Assembly: GCA_947184155.2 (NCBI GenBank) | Contig: CAMXCT020006124.1 | Location: 283,672-347,671, forward strand | Direction of reading: 5' to 3' | DNA: 64,000 nucleotides | Origin: Cladocopium goreaui | Taxonomy: Eukaryota > Sar > Dinophyceae > Suessiales > Symbiodiniaceae | Part shown: positions 45,372-56,416 of the stretch, one piece after another | How the letters are laid out: each line of letters opens with the position of its first letter | How positions within the stretch are numbered: the stretch's first letter is position 1 | Translations under genes and position numbers: made by a program | Notes under the pieces: model-generated | Database searches by the model: none | Seen by the model: the letters and a program-made list of their open reading frames with translations, nothing else | Told to the model about the DNA's origin: nothing

Positions 45372-47575
45372 TTGATACAATACTCCAAAAACCGAACGGG
45401 AGGGTACGGGGGATTGTCGTCGGTGACCTCTTGCGCCGCCTGGTCTCCCGATGTTTGGCCCAAACCTATTGCCAACCACATCCAACGGGCGTGCAGCCCC
45501 CACCAATACGCATTGGCCACCGGGGCTGGAGCAGAAACCCTTGCCCATAGCATCACAGCAACCACAGAGCAAAACCCAACCAACACAGTGCTCTCAATAG
45601 ACAGCATCGGAGCTTGCGACAACATTTCCAGGTCAAGCATGTTGAACGCCTTGCAAGAAGTACCTGAGGCCAACCGATGCCTCCCCTTCGTCAGCATGTT
45701 TTACACACAGCCGTCCACGTATGTGTGGCACGACCAGGAGGGCAACCCCCATGAAATCACCCAAGCCGAAGGAGGCGAACAAGGTGATCCACTAATGCCA
45801 GCTTTGTTTTCTTTAGGGCAGAAAGCGGCACTCCAAGCCGTGCAGCAGCAGCTCCAGCCCGGAGAAGCATTATATGCTTTCCTTGACGATGTCTACACCA
45901 TTCCCTGGCACGGGCACGCCCCGTTTTCGACCTGCTGTCACACCATTTGTTCCACAGTGCACGCATACAACTGAACACCGGCAAAACTCGCGTGTGGAAT
46001 GCTGCCGGCCTCAGGCCACCAAACCTCGAGGGGTTAGGCGACAACGTATGGGTCGGCAACCAGCACTTGCCAACCACAGAACAAGGCCTCATGGTCCTTG
46101 GCGCACCATTGGGCACGCCACAGTACCAGCAACACCAGCTGCAACAACTGCGCGCCCAGCACGACCAATTGCTCGACCGCATCCGAGTACTATTCTGTGC
46201 CAGCTCCCGCTGCAATTACCAACTTCGCATGCTGCGCCCAGAAATAACAACCAATTTTGCCGCCGAACACGATGCCGCTGTGGCCACATGCTTCACCCAG
46301 CTCTTAGACACAGCCTCATTGCCAGCAACAGCACTTGCAACAGCACACCTTCCACTTCAACTGGGCGGCCTAGGCCTCACCTCGGCAGTGGCGACAGCTA
46401 GGCCAGCTTACTGGGCATCTTGGGCTGACACCCTACCCATCCTCCATTCCCAAGCGCCCCCACTAGCAGCCACCATTCGCCACCAGCTGACCCACCCCCA
46501 AGAAGCCACAGCCAGTGTGCGAGCAGCCACTCACAGTGCGGAACATCTCCGCCAACACGGCTGGGAACCACCAGCCTGGGATCAACTTTTGCACCAAGAA
46601 GTTTCGCCAGAGCCCCACCAGGATTTCGAAACACCAGCCCCAGGCCGAGGATGGCAACAAGCAGCCACGCGAGTGTGCAACCGCAGTTTCCGCACAGAAT
46701 TGATACAAGCCGTTGACCCTGCGAGTCATGCAATGTTGGAATCCCAGTCGGGGCCAAATGCCAGCCCGACCTTTCACCACAATCCCCTACAACCAATCCA
46801 CCACATACCCATCCCACCTCTTCAGAACTCTCTTGCTTCGCCGCCTGCGGCTCCCCCTTCCTTTGTCTGCCCGCCAGTGCCGGTGCCGTCGCGCTCTTGA
46901 CTTACTTGGAGACCACCGTGCCGCTTGCCCACAGGCAGGGATTCTTCGCAGTCGAGGGGTGGCACTCGAGCGGGCCGCAGCCCGGATCTGCAGAGAAGCA
47001 GGGGCAAGGGTCACAACCAACACCAGGGTGGCAGACTTCAACTTGGCACAAGTCACCCGTCAAGATGACAGACGCATCGAAGTCATTGCCAATGGCCTAA
47101 ACCTTTGGGGCGGACTCAACTGGCCATCGACACCACCCTTGTCTCCCCTTAGACAGGGGACGGGCAGCCTCGCCGCCGTGCAGGCACCTACGCCGGGGCA
47201 GCTCTCCATACAGCCCGCCGGAGTAAGGAACGCACTTACCCGGAATTTCTCCAGTCCAGACGTTGCAGGCTGGTCGTCCTGGCTTTCGAAACCGGCGGCC
47301 GTTGGAGCCACGAAGCCACGAATTTCATTCGATTGCTTGCCCAGTCCCAAGCCAGACAAGCACCAACACTCCTCCAACGATCCGTCATGGCAGCCCTCAT
47401 TTCCAGATGGTTAGCCATGCTCAGCCACGTGGCCATGCAGTCTTTTGCAGCATCCCTCCTGGACCAAAACTTGTCCACCCACCGCAATGTTGATGGCAAC
47501 ACCACACCCGTCAGCCAACTCCTCGCGGAAACCTCGCCACCACCCCCCGGCAACAGCCGCCTCCCCCCATCCTAA
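45372..47575 (+). pseudogene. RLE-type LINE reverse transcriptase, 5'-truncated and frameshifted
   Basis: Successive plus-strand frames make one RT-plus-nuclease protein. Frame 1 (to about 45960): motif A VLSIDSIGACDNISRSS, motif B EGGEQGDPLMPALFSLG and motif C YAFLDDVYTI. Frame 2 (about 45950-46820): thumb and connector (LNTGKTRVWN, LPLQLGGLGLTSA). Frame 3 (about 46815-47105): CRCRRALDLLGDHRAAC zinc knuckle, RICREAGARV and RRIEVIANGLNLW. Frame 4 (about 47108-47575): QLAIDTTLVSP, then an in-frame TAG, ARRSKERTYPEF and CRLVVLAFETGGRW. A CCHC knuckle followed by a D...(E/D)-type fold is the R2/NeSL arrangement, a restriction-like endonuclease after the RT. At least three frameshifts and one stop make it dead. 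The RT fingers are missing and the element abuts TAATA satellite at both ends. Confidence 0.75.
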
Positions 47576-47694
47576 TTGTGGACTTTGGATTGAGCACATC
47601 TGGAGACTGGCCAGTATAAAAACAGTCAGCCGACCCAAAAGCACAGTAAGGGGGACTCATTGGACCTCGCGAAGAAAAAGTGTGTGTGGGAAAA

Positions 47695-48600
47695 AATATA
47701 TTTAAAATAATATAAGATAATATAATTTTATATAATATAATATAATATAACAAAATATAACATAATATAATATAATATAATATACTATACTATAATATAA
47801 AAATATGTTGTAATATAGTATAATACAATAATATAATATAATATAATATAATATATAATGTAATATAATATAATATAACATAATAAATTATAATAGAATA
47901 TAATATAATATAACATAATAAATTATAATATAATATAATATAATATATTATAATATAATATAATATAATTTAACCTAATATAATATAATATAGTATAATT
48001 AAAATAAAATATAATCTAATATAATACAATATATAATATAATAGACTAGAATATAATATAAAATAATATATAATATAATATAATGTAAGATAATATAACA
48101 TAATATAATAAATTATAATATAATATTATATAATATGATTTAATATTATATATATAATAAAATATAATATAATACAATTCAATACAATAGAATATTATAT
48201 AATAGAATAGAATAGAATATAATATAATTTAATATATAATATAATAAAAGATAATAAAATATTATGTAATAAATTATAATATATAATATAATACGCTTTA
48301 ATTATATATAAAATATAATATAATATAATATAATATAGTATAATACAATACAATATATAATTTAATATAGTATAATATAATTTAATATAATATAATATAG
48401 TATAATATAATTTAATATAATATAACATAATATAATATAATATATAATTTAATTTAATATAATATATTATAATATAATATAATATAATATAGTATGATAT
48501 AATTTAATATAATATATTATAACATAATATATTTTATTATATTACTTCATTATTTGTTTAATTTTTATTATTTTATATTATGTTTTGTTTTGACATTATA
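47695..48600. repeat. TAATA-type AT satellite, right block
   Basis: The same AT satellite as 44800-45371, beginning about 120 bp after the RT pseudogene stop and fading into AT-rich DNA near 48600. Confidence 0.9.
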
Positions 48601-49440
48601 TTATGTTCATTTTATATTCACGTCGCTTCGCGACGGCAACCGCCCGCACCGCATCGTTGGGCAGCCGCTCGTAACTGCCAATGATGTCGGCCATTGAGAC
48701 CAAAATCATCCGAAAGTACCGATTGTCGGAAAAAAAAACGCGAAGAATTTGATAGCCATGTATAGCGGACCAACACAGTTCAAAAAATAACGAAAAACAT
48801 GAAAAAACGGCGAAATTGCTGTTATTTACAGTGTTTTTGCGCGGTGAGAAGCAGAAACCACTGCAAATACCATGGTTTTCGAGGGTCAGGTGGCCAAAAA
48901 CACTGTAATTTACAGTGTTTTTTAACCAACGTCAAAAAACACTGGTATTTACGATGTTTTCATTCACACCGTAACATAAAACAGCGTAATTTACGAGGTT
49001 TTTGGAAGTTTTGAAGCTAGCCGTCAAGCATGCAGAAAACAGAAAAACACTGTAAAAACCAGTGTTTCTGCTATCACAAAACGACGAAAATCAGTCCGAA
49101 AACGGGTCCAAAAACTCAAAAATCCGCCTCCGGGCCCGGCCACCTGCGGAACCGCAAAAAAAGATGTTGCAAACAAAAAAATTGAGGTCAAAAAGTTGAA
49201 AAACACGGGGTTTTTTCACTTTTCGCTTGCCGATTTTGGACGGGCGCGTTCACGAACAGGTGTCTTCCGTACTGTTTTTTACAGTGTTTTTTGAAGGCGA
49301 GCGTCACGACCTATCAAAAACAGGAGGTTTTGGACGAAAAATGCCCCCCCCCCAGGTAAACCTGTAACCTTTTTACGAGTGCCATCCGGAAGATCACGCC
49401 CCAGCACCTTCGGTGCGGGCGGATTTTTTTCATTTGATCA
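48601..49440. other. GC-richer block inside the AT satellite, edged by hairpins
   Basis: Starts with CGTCGC-TTC-GCGACG (48621-48635) and ends with GCACC-TTC-GGTGC (49404-49416), both hairpins with a UUCG-like turn. Inside, TTTACAGTGTTTTT or close variants recur at least five times in both orientations. No ORF of note; a plus-strand frame at 48799-49014 only follows the repeats. Confidence 0.55.
48896..48922. repeat. Perfect 13-bp-arm palindrome
   Basis: AAAAACACTGTAA, one T, then TTACAGTGTTTTT: an exact inverted repeat and the clearest copy of the motif repeated through 48.8-49.3 kb. Confidence 0.85.
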
Positions 49441-49900
49441 TATATATTATATTTTGTTTCATTATTATTTAATCTTCTATCATATTATTTTTCATTATGT
49501 TATATTATATTTAATTAATTTATATTATATTTAATTATGTTTAATTATATTTAATTGTATTTTATTGTATTTTTTATTTTAAACATTTATGTAACGTGGA
49601 CAATGTCCATGTGGTCTGTAATGGCGTGATTTATTGGTGTTTCAACAAAGCTGCTTAGGTGTCACTACTTGTGGGTAGACAAGGCAGGGCACATGCTGGT
49701 TTCAAATGCTCCTTTTGGAGCAGGCCAATCTTGGCAGTTGGTTCTGGTTCACCCGGAGCAGAGACAGCTGGAACCACGCACTCATTAAAAAAATTGATCC
49801 AACCTCTGCCGAAGTAGAGCAAAGAACATCCACAAACGCAGAAAAAGTATGGTTAGAATCCACCAACACATTCGAAAATTGATCCGGCGAAGATTTAACT
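49441..49900. other. AT-rich DNA, no gene seen
   Basis: 49441-49580 is ATTATATTTAATTATG-type DNA related to the AT satellite. 49580-49900 shows no coding signal on either strand. Confidence 0.45.
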
Positions 49901-49958
49901 TTTGCTTAGATCCAACGGTTGACTCCTCAGTACCCCGTCGGTTGTCCTTGACCCGGAG

Positions 49959-50708
49959 GTCAGCCACCGCAAGGACGGCCCGAAGGGCGGAGATGAAAGA
50001 GATGCAGAGTTTAGCCGCTGGGAATGGGACTGGGTGCCTCCAAAATGGCAATTTTTTCTCAGGAATACTGTGATGAAGCAGTGGATCTGGGGAGTACACA
50101 CTACTCTGTGGGGATATATGAATGAGCAAATCCATCCCTATAGAGTGGTGCCTCGAACAAGGACCTATCACTTGTATTTTGATGCGTGGTGCTATATTCC
50201 GTGGATACTTCAATAACGCAATAAACCAATTTGTGTTGACAATGGTGGCGTGTTGTCCACGTTGCTCGTGAGGTAAACTACACTCCAGCTCCTCGGACTG
50301 GAAATGGGTGCTGAAGGGTCATGGCTTGAGGCACCGGAGTTTCGACGGATCTAGAAATCCAGATATGTGTTTGTCTGAAAATAGTGTACCCCTACACCCA
50401 ATGGTTTTGCTGATCATTATCCCTACTAAATGGCTATAATTGGGGGTATAGCCCATTTTCAGACATACCCATATCCATCATTTTTTTTCACTGCTTCCCC
50501 TCCTATGAGTCTAATAATTCTCCTGGTTTCAGTGAGCTCCGCTAAGGATATTCGCCCATCATTTGTCGCGCAACTCTGTTCCTTGGATGTCTGGGGACTG
50601 GACCCGTCAGCGAGCGATTCAACGGCCAAAACGGCAGGCAAACTGGGCAGTGGTTCAGGTTCCCAGATCAGTTCACTGCCGAAAGCGCCACCAAACAACG
50701 TTGCCAAG
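49959..50708 (+). CDS. Candidate upstream exons of the ADCK-type gene
   Basis: 49959 to about 50033 follows CCCGGAG and reads SHRKDGPKGGDERDAEF. 50531-50708 lies between TTTCAG and GTACAT and is open in two frames (SAKDIRPSFVAQLCSLD, or VPWMSGDWTRQRAIQRP), so I cannot fix it. Position and strand suit a 5' portion (transit peptide or N-terminal region) of the kinase gene that is clear from 50941. Confidence 0.3.
50374..50446 (+). repeat. Dispersed intron repeat, second copy of the 15028 type
   Basis: TCTGAAAAT at 50374, GTGTACCCCTA and CTATAATTGGGGG (50434-50446) in the same order and similar spacing as in the kinesin intron 35 kb away. Confidence 0.6.
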
Positions 50709-50940
50709 GTACATGCGTGGATTTTATCTGAAAGCTGCACAGTTGGTTTCCACTCGCGATGATTTTTTGTGGCTCAGCCTACGATTCAGTGGCTCTGATC
50801 TGGCTGTTGATGGAAAAATCATTAGGGGAACCCTCAAAACTTGGAAGGTAAAACATTGTAAAATCCTGGTGGTCCCTTATATTTGGATGTTGACGCCCAA
50901 TGGATTTCCTGTAGTTTCCCTGTTTCATGTCGATTCTGAG

Positions 50941-53568
50941 GCCCGAAGTGTATCTGGAATGGTGCCGCAAGCTGCAGGATGAGGTGTCAATGGAATCAGC
51001 CGGATACGGCCCGGAGATAATGGTCAGTACTTGTATGTATACCATATGTCATTTCATACAAATATAATACACCCCAAAAATAGAAAAACAAAATCCCACC
51101 TAAAGACCCAAAGTGAGAAATTACCTTTAATTGTATCTTTTTTGGGGAGACTAAACATTCATAGCCGTAGAGGAGCAAGCGTCACAGGTTCCCATGACGC
51201 TCTCCTCTGACGAAGCCAAGAAGGTCATCGCCAAGGCACGAGACATGGCAAGGGCGCCGAGGGCGCCTTGGGTGATGAGACATGGCAGGTGCAAAAGCCA
51301 GGGATTTCAGCCCCAACATGTGTGTGTGTGTGTGTTTATTTTTAATGGAACATGAGAAACCATCAGATATTTTTGGGTACATAGCCTATTTTTGGGCAAA
51401 CCCATATGGTGACGCGTCCAAGAAAACGATATATAATGACAAACATGAACAACTACTGAGCTACTGTGATGATGTACAGTTTGAGATTTCCAAAAAGGAC
51501 AAGGGCTTCACAGCAATCAACCAAGGAGAGGGTTGATTTGTTGCAGAAAAGGGCCATGCGACATCCAAACTCCAGGAGTTGAAATTGGAGAACCTCGATG
51601 GCATCCTGACCGATTGGGTGGATGAGCCCATTGGCACGGCCTCCATCGGTCAAGTCTACAAGGCGGGTTGGAGCCTGTCCCGGGTTCAAAGGTGTTCAGG
51701 TGAAATTGCCACTTACCAGTCCCGACGTGGTCACTCAGAACCGCCAGCTTGTCTTTTTTCCCTCGGGTCATTTATTCCATCTCATTGGCTACCAGCAACC
51801 TGAGACCTAGTCACATCTCTTACCACCCAGCTGAGAGCTTAAGAGTTGCAAATAAATGGTGGGTAGCGTTGAGCCAGGATTGATATTTATACAAAGTACA
51901 GTCATATTCTACTCATCATTTATTCCACATAGACCCTTTGTTGGGTTTGGGGGCCATGGCCGGTCCCAAGGACCGGCCATGGCCCTGCCAGCGCCAGGCT
52001 CGGCTGAAGTCTAGCGGAGAGGAGGTGGCCATCAAGGTCCAAGTGCCCAACGCGGAGCGGATGTTTCGCGGCTTGGCGCCGGCGGCGCGGTTGGTGCTGG
52101 GTAGGCAACAGCGGTTTCAAGGCACCTTTGGATACCCCGGTGAATGGCCTTTTTGATGAAACCGAAAAAAACGAAGTGAAATATATGGTGAGAATGTGCA
52201 TGTAGGTAAAAATGATAACACATGCAGCTCCAGTTGTAAGTTGGAAGTTGGCTTGAAAGGGGTTGTGACTCCACCTTTGATTTGCGGGACTTGCATGTCC
52301 TTGAGCTTTTGGTGTGCTATATCATTCTGCAAACAAGTCCCTAAACCTGTTTCTTTCAGGCCACGCGTGCTATCCGAAAAAACGGGAGTGTACAGAACAG
52401 AGGTTTCAGCATTGTTCACCTGGTCAACCAATAGTTTCATAGAGAATACGGCAATACATAATATATAATAAATATAATTACATATTTCAATTTTCCCTGC
52501 TTTGATGGCCGCACATTTGTCCGGACATGACTGTTGCTGCGATGGTGGGCCCCCTAGGTGCCGACATTACTTGCCTGAAGATGCCGAAACCTTGGTTGTT
52601 GCTGGGGTCAACTGCGCCACCGGCACTGTTCTTACCACACAATTTCCCCAGCGTTGACCTCATCGAGGGTTTCAGCCTGAGGTTTACCTACATGGCCATT
52701 CCATGGGCCTTCGCCTCTTGCACAACTGTTTCAGTTTTCTTTTGGATTGTGACGACCCAAAGTTCGTTGCAAAAATTCTGCTGAGATCGACGAGTATGAA
52801 ACTGTGCAGTGCAAGTAGCTGACAGTTAAATTTTCTTTCAACAGATTTTGATCATTCTTTGGAGCTTGATTTATTGAATTGACGAAGCGATTATGCTCTT
52901 GGTTTCCTGTTCTGTGTTGTCATGTTTTCCACCGATTCTTTTTGTTTGGCAGTTTTGGATGAATTTCATTTGTGCACATCCGCGCATCACCAGGAACAGA
53001 TGAAAGAGATTGAAAAGCTCTTCCAGACAGAGTTCGACTATGTCAAGGAATTCCGCATCTTGGCACTGCGCGACTGTCAAGGATGATGGGGGATACGCGG
53101 GAGCGTAAAAACTGGAAGAGTTTGAGTTTGGAAAGGATTTATCATGATTTCTCGTTTTTTCGAGGGGCATTTGTCCACATCACAGATGAGCTTCCAAATC
53201 TTCCAGGTACCACAACCCAAACTGGTTGGTGGTTTGGAACATGAATTTTATTTTTCCATTCAGTGGGAATTTCATAATCCCAACGGACTAACTCACTCAT
53301 ATTTTTTCAGAGGGGTAGGGCTCAACCACCAACCAGATATATAGATCAAAATTTGGTAGCCCAATAGTTATATAGATGGTTAGTACTAAATATATAACAT
53401 ATATATATATATATAACCGCCAGCTGAGGAAACCTGGAGGCCATGCGGGCCAACTTATTGCCCTCCTGGGGCCATCGGATCTACATCCCCAGACCCATTC
53501 CCGAACTGAGCACCCGCCATGTGCTGGGCATGGAGCTGCTGAAAGGCGAGAAGCTGCTGGGCAGAGGA
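50941..53568 (+). CDS. ABC1/ADCK (UbiB-like) atypical kinase, N-terminal half
   Basis: UbiB-family proteins act in mitochondria or plastids, commonly in ubiquinone or prenyl-lipid metabolism. Exons: 50941-51022 (VYLEWCRKLQDEVS), 51188-51271 (SSDEAKKVIAKARDM), 51552-51662 (DEPIGTASIGQVYK, the Ala-rich loop), 51998-52070 (ARLKSSGEEVAIKVQVP, with the invariant Lys of the AxKVQ motif), 52953-53054 (EIEKLFQTEFDYVKEF) and 53429-53568 (YIPRPIPELSTRHVLG, MELLKGEKLL). Phases close exactly when introns start with GC at 51663 (GCGGGTTG), 52071 (GCTTGGCG) and 53055 (GCATCTTG), and with GT at 51023 and 51272. QVYK|ARL and VKEF|RNLEAM are restored as expected for the family. The catalytic loop and DFG-like exons are absent: 30 bases after the last exon a satellite begins and fills the rest of the window apart from one transposon. 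Confidence 0.85.
51951..51985 (+). other. 16-bp perfect hairpin beside a 3' splice site
   Basis: GGGCCATGGCCGGTCC, loop CAA, GGACCGGCCATGGCCC. It ends 12 bases before the acceptor of the ADCK exon at 51998. It could be the end of an intron-borne element or hide or expose the splice site; function unknown. Confidence 0.75.
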
Positions 53569-53594
53569 GTGATTTATGGTGATTTGATGGGGAT

Positions 53595-54776
53595 TTAACC
53601 ACTATTAATCACTATTAACCACTATTAATCACTATTAACCACTATTAATCACTATTAATCACTATTAACATCTATTAACCACTATTAATCACTATTAACA
53701 TCTATTAACCACTATTAACCACTATTAACATCTATTAACCACTATTAACCACTATTAACCACTATTAACATCTATTAACCACTATTAACCACTATTAACC
53801 ACTATTAACCACTATTAACCACTATTAATCACTATTAATCACTATTAACCACTATTAATCACTATTAACCACTATTAATCACTATTAAGCACTATTAATC
53901 ACTATTAATCACTATTAACATCTATTAACCACTATTAATCACTATTAACATCTATTAACCACTATTAACCACTATTAATCACTATTAATCACTATTCACA
54001 TCTATTAACCACTATTAACCACTATTAATCACTATTAATCACTATTAATCACTGTTAATCACTATTAATCACTATTAACATCTATTAACCACTATTAATC
54101 ACGATTAACCACTATTAATCACTATTAATCACTATTAACCACTATTAATCACTATTAACCACTATTAACCACTATTAATCACTATTAATCACTATTAATC
54201 ACTATTAACATCTATTAACCACTATTAACCACTATTAACCACTATTAACCACTATTAACCACTATTGACCACTATTAACCACTATTAACCACTATTAACA
54301 TCTATTAACATCTATTAACCACTATTAACCACTATTAACCACTATTAACCACTATTAACCACTATTAATCACTATTAATCACTATTAATCACTATTAATC
54401 ACTATTAACCACTATTAATCACTATTAAGCACTATTAATCACTATTAACCACTATTAACATCTATTAACCACTATTAATCACCATTAACATCTATGAACC
54501 ACTATTAATCACTATTAATCACTATTAACATCTATTAACCACTATTAACATCTATTAACCACTATTAACCACTATTAACCACTATTAATCACTATTAATC
54601 ACTATTAATTATATTAATCACTATTAAGCACTATTAATCACTATTAATCACTATTAACATCTATTAACCACTATTAATCACTATTAATCACTATTAATCA
54701 CTATTAATCACTATTAATCACTATTAATCATTATTAACATCTATTAACCACTATTAACCACTATTAATCACTATTA
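53595..54776. repeat. 10-bp satellite, ACTATTAAYC, left block
   Basis: About 118 units of ACTATTAATC, ACTATTAACC and the pair ACTATTAACA-TCTATTAACC, in strict 10-bp phase with rare point changes and one indel near 54610. It begins right after the last ADCK exon. Confidence 0.95.
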
Positions 54777-54909
54777 GGGAAAGGAAATGGAGCCCCGGAA
54801 TTTCCTGCTGAACAATTCAGCATGCTAAGGGGTTGGTGGGTGGATTGCTTGCCATGGGTGCCATTTTGGCTCAAGTGCCCTGGCATGCATCCACCCATTG
54901 TTTTGTTTT
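54777..54909 (+). repeat. Split direct repeat A1
   Basis: 133 bp, starting GGGAAAGGAAATGG and ending TTGTTTT, identical to A2 at 62285-62417 except T54886 versus A62394. It contains an ATG at 54822 and the DinoSL relict at 54860-54875. Confidence 0.95.
54860..54875 (+). promoter_or_regulatory. DinoSL spliced-leader relict in A1
   Basis: GCCATTTTGGCTCAAG matches the last 16 bases of the 22-base dinoflagellate spliced leader exactly; upstream bases (ATGGGT) do not match its first six. A chance exact 16-mer in 64 kb of both strands is expected about 3 times in 100,000. Its AG end could serve as a trans-splice acceptor; that role is inference. Confidence 0.75.
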
Positions 54910-54932
54910 GGCATTCATGGGTGGCCTCGCGC

Positions 54933-56357
54933 ATGGCCTGGCCTGTGGAGCTAGCGCCATTTTCTTCGCTGCGTGCTTGCAGGGCATTCTATGGGGTGGA
55001 GGACCCGGTTTGGGATGCCTTCATCAGGGCTGCCGGCGATCCGGGGGACGACTACCGGTTGTTGGCAGCTTTGCCTCCAGCCGCCCTCGCGGCCACGACC
55101 GAGGCGGCAACGATAGTTTCAGGGGAACACCTCACTGTAGTCCAGGCCGCACAGGTGGGATTGGTGTACCGTCTTGCGAGGCGTAAGTTACACGTGGAGG
55201 CGGGATTGGACATCAGGTTGTGGGTGGACCCGGACCCATGGGCAGACGCCCCAACGGCGACACCACCGATCATGGAGCCCACGGACACGTCGAAGGCTTT
55301 GGTGGAGAGGAAGATGAAATTTTCAGCAGTGCTGGACCAGGGGGACGAGTCGGAGTTCGTCATCTCCTCGGAGGAGCAAAAGCAGCGCTGGCTGGAGAAC
55401 TTTGTACGCCAGACTGGTGGACTCCCTCTGGAACAGGAAGAACCCTCCACCGAGCAGATTTCGGCCTTGCTGAGGAGGGTGAATTCAGGTGGAGCCCCCT
55501 ACGCAGACTTCTCGGTGTGGCTGCCCTACGGCAAGAAGGCTCACAGGACTCAGAAGTACCGGTCCTACATACCGGTGATGGGGGGCTACATCACGAAGGA
55601 GATCCCTGGCCCAGGGTCATTCGACCAGTGGAGAGCCAGCTTCAGGGTCTACAGGACGGCAATGCTCATGCTCGACATCCTGACGATGGCTACGTGCGTG
55701 GCGTACGAGGCCCATGTGGAGAAGCTGGACCGACTTTACCCAGGGGCCTGGCACCTCATCGTGGCGGCGGACGACCTTGGGAGATCAGAGCACCTGGTAA
55801 GACTGAGGGTTTCAGTGAACCTGGACATCGCCAACGGCACGAAGGAACCAATGGGATGGGCAGCAGAAAACCCTTGGGAGTGCCTATTCAGGATGCTCGT
55901 GAAGGACAGCTCGTTCTGGGCAGAGCAGGTTCATGTGCCAGCGAATGCATGGCTGGCGCACGGATCCAAAGGAAAGCCGCTGACGCCGGCGGAAGCGGTC
56001 GCTGCAGCCTCAATTCAAGGAGGCATCAATGCGATCAAGCCGGACACGGAATCCACGGCGGGGACACCATCTTCGACACGAAGGACAAGGAACGCCAGGA
56101 GAAGAGAGGCGTCCAAACGGAAACAAATGGATGCCGAAGGTCCGACAGACGCCAAGAAGATCAAAGGCGACGGGAAGGGCAAAGGCAAGGGGAAAGAGAA
56201 GCCACAGGCATGCTACGCCTGGAACAACAACAATGGGGCCTGTGCTGGCTTACCACCAGGTGCCGCCTGCCAAGGAAGGGTGGCAAGGGCGCACGTATGC
56301 ACCAAGTGCGGCTCGGTGGGACACCCTTCATGTCAATGCCCTCAGAAGGACGGTTGA
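54933..56357 (+). CDS. Gag-like nucleocapsid protein of the YR element
   Basis: Particle or nucleic-acid-binding protein. The frame is open from the ATG at 54822 inside A1; I prefer the ATG at 54933 because it lies downstream of the DinoSL relict and starts a more protein-like sequence (MAWPVELAPFSSLRACRAF), giving 474 residues. The C-terminus has a Lys-rich stretch (KGDGKGKGKGKEKP), then CYAWNNNNGACAGLPPG with further Cys/His, and CTKCGSVGHPSCQC, a retroviral-type CCHC zinc knuckle (C-x2-C-x4-H-x4-C) seven residues before the stop. A second frame is open over 55220-56357 and runs into Pol; I treat that overlap as non-coding or as a possible frameshift window. Confidence 0.8.
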   Translation: MAWPVELAPFSSLRACRAFYGVEDPVWDAFIRAAGDPGDDYRLLAALPPAALAATTEAATIVSGEHLTVVQAAQVGLVYRLARRKLHVEAGLDIRLWVDPDPWADAPTATPPIMEPTDTSKALVERKMKFSAVLDQGDESEFVISSEEQKQRWLENFVRQTGGLPLEQEEPSTEQISALLRRVNSGGAPYADFSVWLPYGKKAHRTQKYRSYIPVMGGYITKEIPGPGSFDQWRASFRVYRTAMLMLDILTMATCVAYEAHVEKLDRLYPGAWHLIVAADDLGRSEHLVRLRVSVNLDIANGTKEPMGWAAENPWECLFRMLVKDSSFWAEQVHVPANAWLAHGSKGKPLTPAEAVAAASIQGGINAIKPDTESTAGTPSSTRRTRNARRREASKRKQMDAEGPTDAKKIKGDGKGKGKGKEKPQACYAWNNNNGACAGLPPGAACQGRVARAHVCTKCGSVGHPSCQCPQKDG

Positions 56358-56416
56358 TCGCCCAGCTGCAGATGGATTGGTTTTGCAGGACCCCCACAAC
56401 AAGACGAAGGACGGAC

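Noticed and set aside
53595-54776. Telomeric repeat
   Set aside because: The unit is ACTATTAAYC, not a TTTAGGG-type repeat, and it is interstitial.
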